From CAXRDE01 sp964229355 (GTDB lineage: Bacteria; Cyanobacteriota; Sericytochromatia; UBA7694), in the NCBI GenBank assembly GCA_964229355.1, contig CAXRDE010000025.1, positions 248,001-312,000 of the forward strand: a DNA stretch of 64,000 nt, read 5' to 3'. Each line of letters begins with the position of its first letter. The stretch's first letter is position 1. The notes under the pieces were generated by a model. The model did no database searches. It was given only the letters and a program-made list of their open reading frames with translations, and was not told where the DNA came from. Of the stretch, positions 43,642 through 52,180 are shown piece after piece. The position numbers were made by a program, and so were the translations under genes.

Positions 43642-44414
43642 GTGGGTAAACCGGGATAAGCCTTAAGTTGCTCAAGCTCGTGATCCCACGGGGCCTTGCT
43701 GGCCATAAACAAATGGGCTGTGGGTGGCAGGGTCAACGGCGAATCCAGTGCGCCTGCGGGCACCATCACCTGATGGCCCATAACCCGCGGCAGGGTCGAG
43801 CCACACTGGCGGCAAAAGCTTTTGCCATGGCGGGTGTCGGGCAGCTGATACGTGGTAACAAGGTCCTGCCCCGCTAACCAGGTCAACTGGTGCGCGGCGC
43901 AAAAGAGGTTGGCCGCATGGGCTGAACCCGTGTCCTTGCGGCAATAGACACAGTGGCACAGAAAAAAATGCGCAAAGTCGCCATCAATTTCAAATTTCAC
44001 CTGCCCACACAGGCACGAACCGTGATGTTTTTCTGATAATGAGATGCTTTCAGGCATATTTTCAGGCGTATAAAGCACCTGCCCCTCTTCGTCATAAACC
44101 CGCAGTTCAAGCCCATGGGCTACCTGTACAAGCTCCTGTAAGGCTTCCGGGGTAATCTCTATTTTGACCACCAGCTCTTTCACCGCCCCATAAGACACGC
44201 GATCATCTAAGCCCTCTTCCCAGAGATTCGCGGGATCGTCGCCGTCTTCGTCGTCTTCAGATAAATCGGGGTAGCGTTCGCTGATGCGCTGCACAAAATG
44301 TTGAAACGCCGGGTGGGGCTGAGGGGCTTGCGTTCGCGCCGCTTCCACAAATGCCTCCGCCGCCTCAGCACTGCGAAGACCAGGTTCATTAATCAAGTAA
44401 AGAATGTATCCCAT
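43638..44414 (-). CDS. two-domain GFA (CENP-V) family zinc protein
   Basis: The ATG at 44414 with ribosome site AAAGAG gives 258 aa. The N-terminal domain (about 1-125; YILYLINEPGL, YPDLSEDDEDGDDP, NLWEEGLDD) is known as a free-standing bacterial protein of unknown role. The C-terminal GFA domain (about 133-255) has the zinc ligands SCLCGQVKFEI, CHCVYCRKDTGS and SFCRQCGSTLP. GFA proteins are linked to S-hydroxymethylglutathione chemistry, but most are uncharacterised. The fusion is uncommon. Overlaps the membrane-protein gene. Confidence 0.85.
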   Translation of the reverse strand: MGYILYLINEPGLRSAEAAEAFVEAARTQAPQPHPAFQHFVQRISERYPDLSEDDEDGDDPANLWEEGLDDRVSYGAVKELVVKIEITPEALQELVQVAHGLELRVYDEEGQVLYTPENMPESISLSEKHHGSCLCGQVKFEIDGDFAHFFLCHCVYCRKDTGSAHAANLFCAAHQLTWLAGQDLVTTYQLPDTRHGKSFCRQCGSTLPRVMGHQVMVPAGALDSPLTLPPTAHLFMASKAPWDHELEQLKAYPGLPT

Positions 44415-44531
44415 ACACGACTCTCTTTCGGGTTTGCTCAATTCTGCCCCATTATACGCGAAAGAAACCCCACGGCCGAGGTGCACTTTTGCGTATACTG
44501 AAAGTAAAAACACCGGAAAGGTTTGAAACCC

Positions 44532-47500
44532 ATGTCCACCCTTGCTGCTGAGATTGAAGTGTATCAGCCCCAACATCCGATCCGTATTGTTACGGCAGCC
44601 TCGCTCTTTGACGGCCACGACGCCGCCATTAACATTATGCGCCGCGTTCTGCAATCCAGCGGTGCCGAAGTTATTCACTTAGGCCATAACCGCTCGGTGG
44701 CCGAAATCGTAGACTGTGCCATTCAAGAAGACGCCCAGGCCATTGCCATTACCTCGTACCAGGGCGGTCACGTGGAGTACTTTAAATACATGTACGATCT
44801 GCTCAACGAAAAAGGCGCGGGTCACATCAAGCTCTTTGGGGGCGGGGGCGGCACCATTTTGCCCTCGGAAATCGAAGAGTTGCACGCTTACGGCATTTCA
44901 CGTATTTACTCGCCCGATGATGGCCGTGAAATGGGCCTGCAGGGCATGATCAATGACCTGCTCAAAACCGCCGACTTTGATCCCACCCTGAGCCAACTCA
45001 ATGGTGAAGTGGAGCACTTGAACAGTCAGCAGCCCCGCGTGGTGGGCCAGTTGATCTCTTACGCTGAGAACAAGCCCGAAGCCGAAGCCCAATTGTCAGC
45101 CCGGTTAGAAAAACTGTTGGCAGGTAAAACCGTGCCCGTGTTAGGGATTACCGGCACCGGCGGAGCGGGAAAATCGTCGCTGGTGGATGAATTGGTACGC
45201 CGCTTCTTGCTGGATTTTGCCGACAAAACCCTGGCGATTATTTCAGTAGATCCCACCCGCAAACGCAGCGGCGGCGCACTTCTTGGCGACCGCATTCGCA
45301 TGAACAGCATTCACAACCCCCGCGTGTACATGCGCTCCCTGGCCACCCGCCAGGCCAACGCCTCGCTGAGCAAAGCCGTGCAAGAAGCCATTTTGGTGTG
45401 CCGGGCAGCTGGCTATGACCTGATTCTATTAGAGTCCAGCGGCATTGGGCAATCTGACACCGAAATTTTAGAGCACAGCGATCTGAGCATGTATGTCATG
45501 ACCTCAGAATACGGCGCGGCCACCCAGCTCGAAAAAATAGATATGATCGGCGAAGCCGATGTGGTGGTGATTAATAAATTTGACAAGCGGGGTTCCGAAG
45601 ACGCGCTGCGGGATGTGCGCAAGCAGTATCAACGCGAGCGCCTGCTTTTTAGCGAGGATCCCGAAAGCCTGCCCATTTTTGGCACCATGGCCTCACAATT
45701 TAACGACCCTGGCGTCAACACCCTGTACCGCCGTTTGATGGACCTGCTGGTAGAAAAAACCGGCGCCGCTCTACATTCTGACTTTGCCCTCAGTGCGGGC
45801 ATGTCGCAAAAAAGCTACATTATTCCCCCCGATCGCACCCGCTACCTGGCAGAAATTGCCGAAGAGCACAGCCGCTACCAGGATCACGTCAAGGCCCAGG
45901 CGGGCATTGCGCGCCAGCTGTATCAGATCCGTGGCAGCATTGACACGCTCAAAACCCAACAGGCCGATGACAGCCTGATTGCGGGTTTAGAGGCAGTGTA
46001 TGAGGCCCTGGATCCCCACCTGAGTGCCGAGGCCCGCCAGTTGATCACCCAATGGGAAGCCAAAGTGGCCCAGTACACCCAGGACGAATTTGTGTATGAA
46101 GTGCGCGGTAAAGCCATTCGCCAACCCATGACCCGCACCACCCTGTCTCACAACAAGGTGCCCCGCGTGGCCCTGCCCAAATACAAGGACTGGGGCGACT
46201 TGCTCACCTGGCAAATGACCGAGAACCTGCCCGGTGAATTCCCCTATACCGCCGGGGTGTTTCCCCTCAAGCGGGCCGGTGAAGACCCCACCCGCATGTT
46301 TGCCGGTGAAGGTGGCCCCGAGCGCACCAACAAACGCTTTCACTATGTCTCCCGTGGTTTGCCCGCCAAACGCCTGTCCACGGCCTTTGACTCGGTGACC
46401 CTCTACGGCGAAGACCCCGACCACCGCCCAGATATTTACGGCAAGGTGGGCAACTCTGGCGTGAGCATTGCCACCTTAGACGACGCCAAAAAGCTCTACT
46501 CTGGTTTTGATCTCTGTGCACCCAACACCTCAGTGTCCATGACCATCAATGGCCCGGCACCCATGCTGCTGGCCTTTTTTATGAACGCTGCCACCGACCA
46601 ACTCTGCGAAAAATACATTCGCGAGCACGGCCTGGTGGAAGAAGTGGAAGCCAAAATTGACGCGATTTATGCCGAGAAAGGCCTTCCTCGCCCCCGCTAC
46701 CAGGGTGAACTGCCCGAGGGCAACGACGGTCTGGGCCTCTTGCTGTTGGGCGTGACGGGCGATCAGGTACTGCCCGCTGAGGTCTATGAACGGCTGCGCG
46801 CTGAGGCCATGTCCGCCGTGCGGGGCACCGTTCAGGCCGACATTCTCAAAGAAGATCAGGCCCAAAACACCTGTATTTTTAGCACCGAGTTTGCCCTGCG
46901 CATGATGGGCGACATTCAGCAATCCTTTATTGACCGCCAGGTGCGCAATTTTTATTCGGTGTCCATTAGCGGGTATCACATTGCCGAAGCGGGGGCCAAC
47001 CCCATTTCGCAATTGGCCTTTACCTTAGCCAACGGCTTTACCTTTGTAGAGTACTACCTCAGCCGGGGCATGGACATTAACGCCTTTGCCCCCAATTTGT
47101 CGTTTTTCTTCTCCAACGGCATGGACGCTGAGTACGCGGTCATTGGCCGGGTGGCCCGCCGCATCTGGGCCAAGGCCATGCGCAATAAATACAAGGCCAA
47201 CGAACGCAGCCAAAAGTTGAAATACCATATTCAAACCTCCGGCCGCAGTCTGCACGCGCAAGAAATTGCCTTCAACGACATTCGCACCACCTTGCAGGCC
47301 CTGTACGCCATTTACGACAATTGCAATAGCCTGCACACCAACGCCTATGACGAAGCCATCACCACGCCCACCGAAGAATCGGTACGCCGGGCCATGGCCA
47401 TCCAGCTGATCATTAACAAAGAGCTGGGCCTGGCCATGAACGAGAACCCCATGCAGGGCTCCTTTATTATCGAGGAGCTGACGGACCTGGTGGAAGAAGC

Positions 47501-47921
47501 CGTCATGAGCGAATTCAAGCGCATCAGCGAGCGCGGCGGTGTGCTGGGCGCCATGGAGCGTCAGTACCAGCGCTTTAAAATTCAAGAAGAGTCCATGTAC
47601 TACGAGCACCAAAAGCTCAGTGGCCAATTGCCATTAATTGGTGTGAATACCTACCTCGATGCCGAAGGCTCCCCCACGATTATTCCGGGCGAAGTCATTC
47701 GGGCCACCCCCGAAGAAAAAGAGTACGCCATTGCCTCGCTGCAAGCCTTCCAGCAACGCAACCAGGGCATTGCTGAGGCCAGCCTAAAGGCCCTGCAACA
47801 AACGGCACTGGATCAGGGCAATCTCTTTGACGCCCTGCTCGAAAGCGCCAAGGTGTGTTCTTTGGGGCAAATGTCAGCGGCCCTGTACGAGGTGGGGGGC
47901 CAGTATCGCCGCAATATGTAA
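44532..47921 (+). CDS. icmF: fused isobutyryl-CoA mutase IcmF
   Basis: The ATG at 44532 (GGAAAGG upstream) gives 1129 aa. In order: B12-binding domain with LFDGHDAA (His 29 is the lower cobalt ligand), a MeaB-like GTPase chaperone (GITGTGGAGKSS, about 203-214; DPTRKRSGGALLGDR) and the acyl-CoA-binding mutase barrel (about 560-1120). It interconverts isobutyryl-CoA and n-butyryl-CoA with adenosylcobalamin, and some members accept pivalyl- or isovaleryl-CoA. Normal length. A TATACT -10 lies at about 44494. Works in branched-chain or fatty acid metabolism. Confidence 0.97.
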   Translation: MSTLAAEIEVYQPQHPIRIVTAASLFDGHDAAINIMRRVLQSSGAEVIHLGHNRSVAEIVDCAIQEDAQAIAITSYQGGHVEYFKYMYDLLNEKGAGHIKLFGGGGGTILPSEIEELHAYGISRIYSPDDGREMGLQGMINDLLKTADFDPTLSQLNGEVEHLNSQQPRVVGQLISYAENKPEAEAQLSARLEKLLAGKTVPVLGITGTGGAGKSSLVDELVRRFLLDFADKTLAIISVDPTRKRSGGALLGDRIRMNSIHNPRVYMRSLATRQANASLSKAVQEAILVCRAAGYDLILLESSGIGQSDTEILEHSDLSMYVMTSEYGAATQLEKIDMIGEADVVVINKFDKRGSEDALRDVRKQYQRERLLFSEDPESLPIFGTMASQFNDPGVNTLYRRLMDLLVEKTGAALHSDFALSAGMSQKSYIIPPDRTRYLAEIAEEHSRYQDHVKAQAGIARQLYQIRGSIDTLKTQQADDSLIAGLEAVYEALDPHLSAEARQLITQWEAKVAQYTQDEFVYEVRGKAIRQPMTRTTLSHNKVPRVALPKYKDWGDLLTWQMTENLPGEFPYTAGVFPLKRAGEDPTRMFAGEGGPERTNKRFHYVSRGLPAKRLSTAFDSVTLYGEDPDHRPDIYGKVGNSGVSIATLDDAKKLYSGFDLCAPNTSVSMTINGPAPMLLAFFMNAATDQLCEKYIREHGLVEEVEAKIDAIYAEKGLPRPRYQGELPEGNDGLGLLLLGVTGDQVLPAEVYERLRAEAMSAVRGTVQADILKEDQAQNTCIFSTEFALRMMGDIQQSFIDRQVRNFYSVSISGYHIAEAGANPISQLAFTLANGFTFVEYYLSRGMDINAFAPNLSFFFSNGMDAEYAVIGRVARRIWAKAMRNKYKANERSQKLKYHIQTSGRSLHAQEIAFNDIRTTLQALYAIYDNCNSLHTNAYDEAITTPTEESVRRAMAIQLIINKELGLAMNENPMQGSFIIEELTDLVEEAVMSEFKRISERGGVLGAMERQYQRFKIQEESMYYEHQKLSGQLPLIGVNTYLDAEGSPTIIPGEVIRATPEEKEYAIASLQAFQQRNQGIAEASLKALQQTALDQGNLFDALLESAKVCSLGQMSAALYEVGGQYRRNM

Positions 47922-48504
47922 GGGCTTTAGCCGTGGGCTTTTGCTAGCGTTCTTGTTACAAGGCCAGGGGCTGGCTGAGCCCGTGTCGCAAAGCGATGCC
48001 CTGAAGCAAGCCCGGCAATACAAAGCCGCGGGACAGTGTGCCGCGGCTTTACCCTGGTTTAACAAGGCCCTTGAAGCGGCCCTGCGTGACAACGATCGCT
48101 CTCAGCAGTTAACGGTGCTGCGGCTCAGGGGAGAATGTTACCAGTACGAAGGGGACTTTGCATTGGCCTGGCTGGACCTGGCCTATGGTCGTCACCTGGC
48201 CCCTGCAGAGGCCCGCTTTTACGAGGGTTTGGGGTGGCTGGCGATTTTCCAGGGGACCTACGCCACCGCTGAGGCCCATTTACGCCAGGCCCAGGCTCTT
48301 GCACCCGACAACGCCTGGGTCCAACTCAATTTAGGCTGGGCCCACTACTTACAGGGGCAGTTGCCTCAGGCCAGAAGCCTCTGGCAGCCCCTGTGGAGCC
48401 AGCCCCGTTACCACAAGGCCTTGCAACGCGAAATGCAGCAATTGCAAGACCTTGGGATACCTGAAGACAGCTTTGAAGCCTTACAGGCCTGGCTGGCAAA
48501 CTAA
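47827..48504 (+). CDS. TPR protein with export signal; start uncertain
   Basis: The coding part is clear from about 47915: a hydrophobic signal (FSRGLLLAFLLQGQGLAEP) followed by three to four TPR repeats (ALPWFNKALEAALR, ARFYEGLGWLAIFQG, VQLNLGWAHYLQGQLPQ). No ATG or GTG lies in frame just before the signal; the only in-frame classical candidate upstream is a TTG at 47827 inside icmF, and an ATA overlaps the icmF stop. The start may be non-standard or a frame error may exist. Probably a periplasmic scaffold, with translation coupled to icmF. Confidence 0.6.
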   Translation: MTPCSKAPRCVLWGKCQRPCTRWGASIAAICKGFSRGLLLAFLLQGQGLAEPVSQSDALKQARQYKAAGQCAAALPWFNKALEAALRDNDRSQQLTVLRLRGECYQYEGDFALAWLDLAYGRHLAPAEARFYEGLGWLAIFQGTYATAEAHLRQAQALAPDNAWVQLNLGWAHYLQGQLPQARSLWQPLWSQPRYHKALQREMQQLQDLGIPEDSFEALQAWLAN

Positions 48505-49280
48505 TGCCACATAAACCCTGAAATGTGTTTGCCGTAAAACGTGCCTGAAAAAACCTGTTGGGCGCGCTGCTCAGTGCCAAAAGCGGCGCCTAAACACACA
48601 TGCACAGGCAGTAAGTGTTCTTCTCGGCGATGACAGGCACGGGCAGCCGGGGCCTGCTCCCAGTGCTCAAGACGCTCCCAGGCACTTTGCCAGGGTTGCT
48701 CAACCAGGGTTTCTGTGAGCCATTGGTCAAAAGCGAGGCTTTCGGCCACACTGCCATCGGCGTGAAAAGACAAACCTGATCCCACAATCAAGACCCCTTG
48801 CTCGCGCAAAGGCGCCAGGGCCTTACCCAATTCAAGGTGCTGACGGGCATCTAAATGGTTTAAAAGCGACACCTGCACCACCGGGATTTGCGCCTCAGGA
48901 TACATGAGCATCAAGGGAACAAAGGTGCCGTGGTCATAGCCCCGCTCGGGATCTAAGACGTGCGCAATGCCCGCTTGCTGCAACAGTTCGGCAATGCGCT
49001 GAGCCATTTCAGGCGAACCGGGCGCATGATACTGGTAAGTATAGCTTTCCGGGGGGAAGCCGTAATAGTCAAAAATCATGCCGGGCTGGGCCGCTGAAGA
49101 AATGGCTGCCACGTCGTGTTCCCAGTGGGCACTAAACATCAAAATCACCTCGGGGGTGGGAACCGTTTGCGGCCAGGTGCTCAAAAATTCTGTCAGCTCA
49201 CGGTGGCCCGGGTCGCCCAACAGGGGCAAGGGGCCACCACCGTGGGGCAGGTAAAGTATGGGCATGGGTGGGGTTGTCAT
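48501..49280 (-). CDS. ygiD: class III extradiol dioxygenase, YgiD/DODA type
   Basis: The 259-aa LigB-fold enzyme has the metal motifs YLPHGGGPL (His), FSAHWE (His), and GYDHGTFVPL (catalytic His), plus GLSFH near 178 and YGKHISGF at the end. YgiD-like enzymes open DOPA or other catechols; plant homologues make betalamic acid. Normal length. The stop overlaps the TPR gene stop by 4 bp (convergent). Followed upstream by fosA with 22 bp between. Confidence 0.88.
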   Translation of the reverse strand: MTTPPMPILYLPHGGGPLPLLGDPGHRELTEFLSTWPQTVPTPEVILMFSAHWEHDVAAISSAAQPGMIFDYYGFPPESYTYQYHAPGSPEMAQRIAELLQQAGIAHVLDPERGYDHGTFVPLMLMYPEAQIPVVQVSLLNHLDARQHLELGKALAPLREQGVLIVGSGLSFHADGSVAESLAFDQWLTETLVEQPWQSAWERLEHWEQAPAARACHRREEHLLPVHVCLGAAFGTEQRAQQVFSGTFYGKHISGFMWH

Positions 49281-49302
49281 GGGTATCTCCTAAAAACGGT
49301 TT

Positions 49303-49710
49303 TCAAGGCATTGTAAGCCACTTTAGTCCCCGATAGGGATGTGCCCTGAGACTTTCTAAGCGACTGGCCAAACTTCCGGCATGAATTTCGAGGCGATGTC
49401 CATCGGGATCCAACACATACAGCGATTGCCCTTCACTGGTATTGGTTTTCCATTCGGGAATGCCCCTGGCCCTGAGGTGCTGTGCAAACGCGTCAAAATG
49501 TTCAGGGGCAATATCCAGAGCCAAATGGGTATAGTCCTGACGAGGGGTTACGGGATCACAGGCCAGACACAGCCAGAGTGCTCCCAAGGAAAGATAGGCC
49601 CCACGATCCCACTGCACGTGGCCCGTAAAGCCCAGTACCTCAGTGTAAAAAGTCAGTGAAGCGGCCAGGTCACTGACCGCCAGCGTAATATGGTTAAGGC
49701 CGGTAAGCAT
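49303..49710 (-). CDS. fosA: FosA-type fosfomycin resistance glutathione transferase
   Basis: The 135-aa vicinal-oxygen-chelate protein agrees with FosA over its whole length. Metal ligands H7, H62 and E108 are present. Fosfomycin-pocket residues T9, Y39, W46, K88, S92, S96, Y98 and R117 all align with the known set (two-residue shift after position 55). The potassium loop reads SEGQS. FosA adds glutathione to the fosfomycin epoxide, using Mn and K ions. Chromosomal context without mobile elements suggests an intrinsic gene. Activity remains to be shown. Confidence 0.88.
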   Translation of the reverse strand: MLTGLNHITLAVSDLAASLTFYTEVLGFTGHVQWDRGAYLSLGALWLCLACDPVTPRQDYTHLALDIAPEHFDAFAQHLRARGIPEWKTNTSEGQSLYVLDPDGHRLEIHAGSLASRLESLRAHPYRGLKWLTMP

Positions 49711-50826
49711 CTACAGCGAGTCCTTTCTGATGTCATAAGCCAGGGTGTAAAAGTCGGTTTCGGTGTGCGTCACCTCATAGCCCAGACGCTGGTAAAAACG
49801 CAAAGCCCCCTGATTGCATCGAAAACTGCTCAGGGTCACCTGTTTCAGGCCCTGTTGGCGCGCCAGCGCGTGTATGTTGAGCATGATCTGTTCTCCCAGG
49901 CCCTGCCTCTGATACGCAGGAAACACCAACACCAAATGCACATGCAGGCGGTCAGCGTGCACCTTGTAACACACAAGGGCAAGCCGTTCGGGGCCTCGCT
50001 GTACCCAAAAGAACGATGAAGCATCGTACTGCTGAAAACGCTGCTGCTGAAAGCGTTCATCCCAACCAAAAACCGCCTCGATATGTTCAAAAAGCGTGGT
50101 TTTGTAAAGTTCAAAGGCAAGGGGCTGCTCTGTAGCCAGGACAGCTCCTGCAGTGAGCAGAGGCTTTTCAGTGGACACCTGGCGCAGCTCACGGGCCATT
50201 AGAATAACATCCTGTGTCAACAGACGTGCTCCCTCAGGGCTTGGCACCGGTATTTCGACAATCTCCCCAAAGCCACAAGCAAGAAGGCACTCTCGCACAA
50301 AAGCTGGCTCATGAAAGTGAAGGTAATCAGGGCAATCGGGCCGTTCAGCAGTTTCTGCGGGCAGGGCCGAAAAACTCAAATAAAGCACGCCTCCCGCTCG
50401 GAGACATTGGGCACAAGCGGTACAAAAGGCAGTGACTTCTGCTGCGGTCAAATAGGGAATGCCAAACGCGCAGATCATGCCATCAAAAACATCCGACAGG
50501 GCTTGTAGCTGGCGTATATCGTGGACTTTAAAGCGGGCGGCGGGCACTGCTTGTTTCGCCAATGCCAGCATTTGGGGTGCCAAATCAATTCCCAGCACCT
50601 CTAATTCGGGTCTTTGCTGCAAGAGTTTACGGCTCACATTCCCCGGGCCACAAGCCACATCCAGCACGTGGGCACGCCCTGAAGGCAGCATTTGACAGAA
50701 CTGCTGGTAGCTTGCGTCGTATAGACCCACATCCATAAAGCACTCCTGATAACGCGCCGCCTGTTGATCAAACACCTGCACGGATACAGGCATTTCAAAG
50801 GCATCTGAACCCTCGTTTTGAGACAC
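49711..50826 (-). CDS. SAM methyltransferase fused to GNAT acetyltransferase
   Basis: The likely start is GTG 50826 after AAAGGG (371 aa). The N-terminal class I methyltransferase (about 15-210) has the SAM loop LDVACGPGNVS and the acidic strand end VLGIDLAP. A C-terminal GNAT domain (about 235-365) has the acetyl-CoA loop AYQRQGLGEQIML and FYQRLGYE. Both halves look intact. The stop abuts fosA (0-bp gap), so they are co-transcribed. Substrate unknown; such fusions may modify a peptide, antibiotic or small molecule. Confidence 0.8.
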   Translation of the reverse strand: MSQNEGSDAFEMPVSVQVFDQQAARYQECFMDVGLYDASYQQFCQMLPSGRAHVLDVACGPGNVSRKLLQQRPELEVLGIDLAPQMLALAKQAVPAARFKVHDIRQLQALSDVFDGMICAFGIPYLTAAEVTAFCTACAQCLRAGGVLYLSFSALPAETAERPDCPDYLHFHEPAFVRECLLACGFGEIVEIPVPSPEGARLLTQDVILMARELRQVSTEKPLLTAGAVLATEQPLAFELYKTTLFEHIEAVFGWDERFQQQRFQQYDASSFFWVQRGPERLALVCYKVHADRLHVHLVLVFPAYQRQGLGEQIMLNIHALARQQGLKQVTLSSFRCNQGALRFYQRLGYEVTHTETDFYTLAYDIRKDSL

Positions 50827-50991
50827 AATAAACCCTTTCAAAGCAGAAAATCCCCCTGATTATACAGGAACGTTTCCCCAAATGCTGCGTCTCTGATCAG
50901 ACATCTGGAAAAGAGAATCCCCCATGCAGCCGCCAACGTAATACAAGACGAAATCGACGATTTCAAAGAAAATCAACCGCAGGATGGCTTG

Positions 50992-51507
50992 ATGGCCCTG
51001 CAAGCAGAACAGGCATTACGCACATCCCTGGGCTATAGGATTTATCAGGAATACGACGCCTATACCTGGGAGGCACCATCGGAACTGCCTGTTTTTAGCA
51101 ACGTGAGATTTGCCTCAGAAAACGATAACTTTACCCGCATTTTGGCCTGTCTAAGCCACTGGGATAATTTAAACGAACAGAGCTTAAGGGCCGCAGCGCT
51201 AGCCAAATGTTTGGTCATCTACAGCCATCAACAGGAAGCCGTCAGCGCTTGTCTTTTGAACCACAGCACCCAGGAAATTATCCAAATTGCGACCCATGAA
51301 CACCACAAAAGACAGGGTTATGCTTATCGGCTCATTCAGGGCTTACCCGCCCTGTACCCCCAGGCCTCTTTTTGCCTGAAGGTGGAGCGAAAAAACCACG
51401 CTGCACAGCGTTTATACCAAAAACTGGGGTTCAAAAAAGACGTTTCAAAATGTGAGGTGTGGATGCTTAAATCCTTAAAGAAGGCTCCACCGCTTGCGGC
51501 GCTTTAA
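50992..51507 (+). CDS. GNAT family N-acetyltransferase
   Basis: The ATG at 50992 (AGGATGG upstream) gives 171 aa, although coding-like frame extends upstream without a start. The C-terminal half has IQIATHEHHKRQGYAYRLIQ (the R/Q-x-x-G-x-A acetyl-CoA loop) and AAQRLYQKLGFKKD. The N-terminal half is divergent, FR47-like. Substrate unknown. Overlaps the convergent YdeI-like gene by 41 bp. Confidence 0.72.
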   Translation: MALQAEQALRTSLGYRIYQEYDAYTWEAPSELPVFSNVRFASENDNFTRILACLSHWDNLNEQSLRAAALAKCLVIYSHQQEAVSACLLNHSTQEIIQIATHEHHKRQGYAYRLIQGLPALYPQASFCLKVERKNHAAQRLYQKLGFKKDVSKCEVWMLKSLKKAPPLAAL

Positions 51508-52030
51508 AGGCCTTGCTGTAATAGCCTGACGGGTCAAAACAGCACACCTTCTTTTTGCCTGAGCTGAGCATATCGCAGGCGTCGTGAATGCGTTTGGTGC
51601 GGGTTTTGGCCTGTTTGGCAGAAGTGGCCCAGTGCACCCAGTCCACGCGGGCCAGGGTCGTGGTGTCGTTCCAGGTTTCCCAGGCTTCGGGGACCGCTTG
51701 TAGCGCTTCGAGCATGTCGTCGGGCACCTCGGGCTCAGGTTCTTGTGCCACCGCCTGAATGTCAAAGTGGAGCACCTCGCCAAAGTGCACACCGGCCGCT
51801 TGCATCAGCGCTTCATCAATACGCAACCAGTGGCTTTTGTTGCCGTCGGGCTCCAGGGTGGCCGTAAAAGCGTGACCGTTTAAAGTCCCCTCAATACTGG
51901 TGCGCCCGCGCCGGGGCAGCTTTTCGCTAGCCGCCAGAGGCAATACGACAAAGCCCCAGGGCTCTTCTTCCTTGAGCCTGGGGCAAAGCAATGGACTTTC
52001 AAATTGGGATTGGGTCTCTTCCTGGGCCAT
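51467..52030 (-). CDS. DUF1905 + YdeI/OmpD-associated family protein
   Basis: The ATG at 52030 after AGAGAGGA gives 187 aa. A DUF1905 beta-barrel (about 20-95; FVVLPLAASEKLPRRGR, SIEGTLNGHAFTATLEPDG) is followed by the OmdA/YdeI helical tail (about 105-180; PDDMLEAL, WVHWATSAKQAKTR, R-I-H-D-A). Members are linked to bacteriocin or polymyxin tolerance in enterobacteria, but function is unknown in general. Three 10-bp repeats lie near its upstream neighbour. Confidence 0.82.
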   Translation of the reverse strand: MAQEETQSQFESPLLCPRLKEEEPWGFVVLPLAASEKLPRRGRTSIEGTLNGHAFTATLEPDGNKSHWLRIDEALMQAAGVHFGEVLHFDIQAVAQEPEPEVPDDMLEALQAVPEAWETWNDTTTLARVDWVHWATSAKQAKTRTKRIHDACDMLSSGKKKVCCFDPSGYYSKAFKAPQAVEPSLRI

Positions 52031-52150
52031 GGTTGGCGTCCTCTCTAAAACAGCATATACAATTATACAATCAGTATAATACAGCCTGGCTTTAAGAGAC
52101 AAGCCCAGAAAGATCCCTTGCGAAAAACGAGGTCAGGTCCTGGAGGGTAC

Positions 52151-52180
52151 TAGAGAACTCTAGAGAATTCTAAAGAACCA
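52151..52180. repeat. three tandem 10-bp repeats
   Basis: TAGAGAACTC, TAGAGAATTC and TAAAGAACCA follow one another and overlap the stop codon of the DUF4394 gene. Probably a minor slippage product. Confidence 0.5.

Noticed and set aside
45987..47627. Long antisense open frames opposite icmF
   Set aside because: They mirror the codon bias of icmF, show no recognisable domains, and have no ribosome sites.
52060..52090. TATAAT-rich run before the YdeI-like gene as part of the GGGTATAAT set
   Set aside because: The elements read TGTATAATTG and TATTATAC, lacking the GGG.
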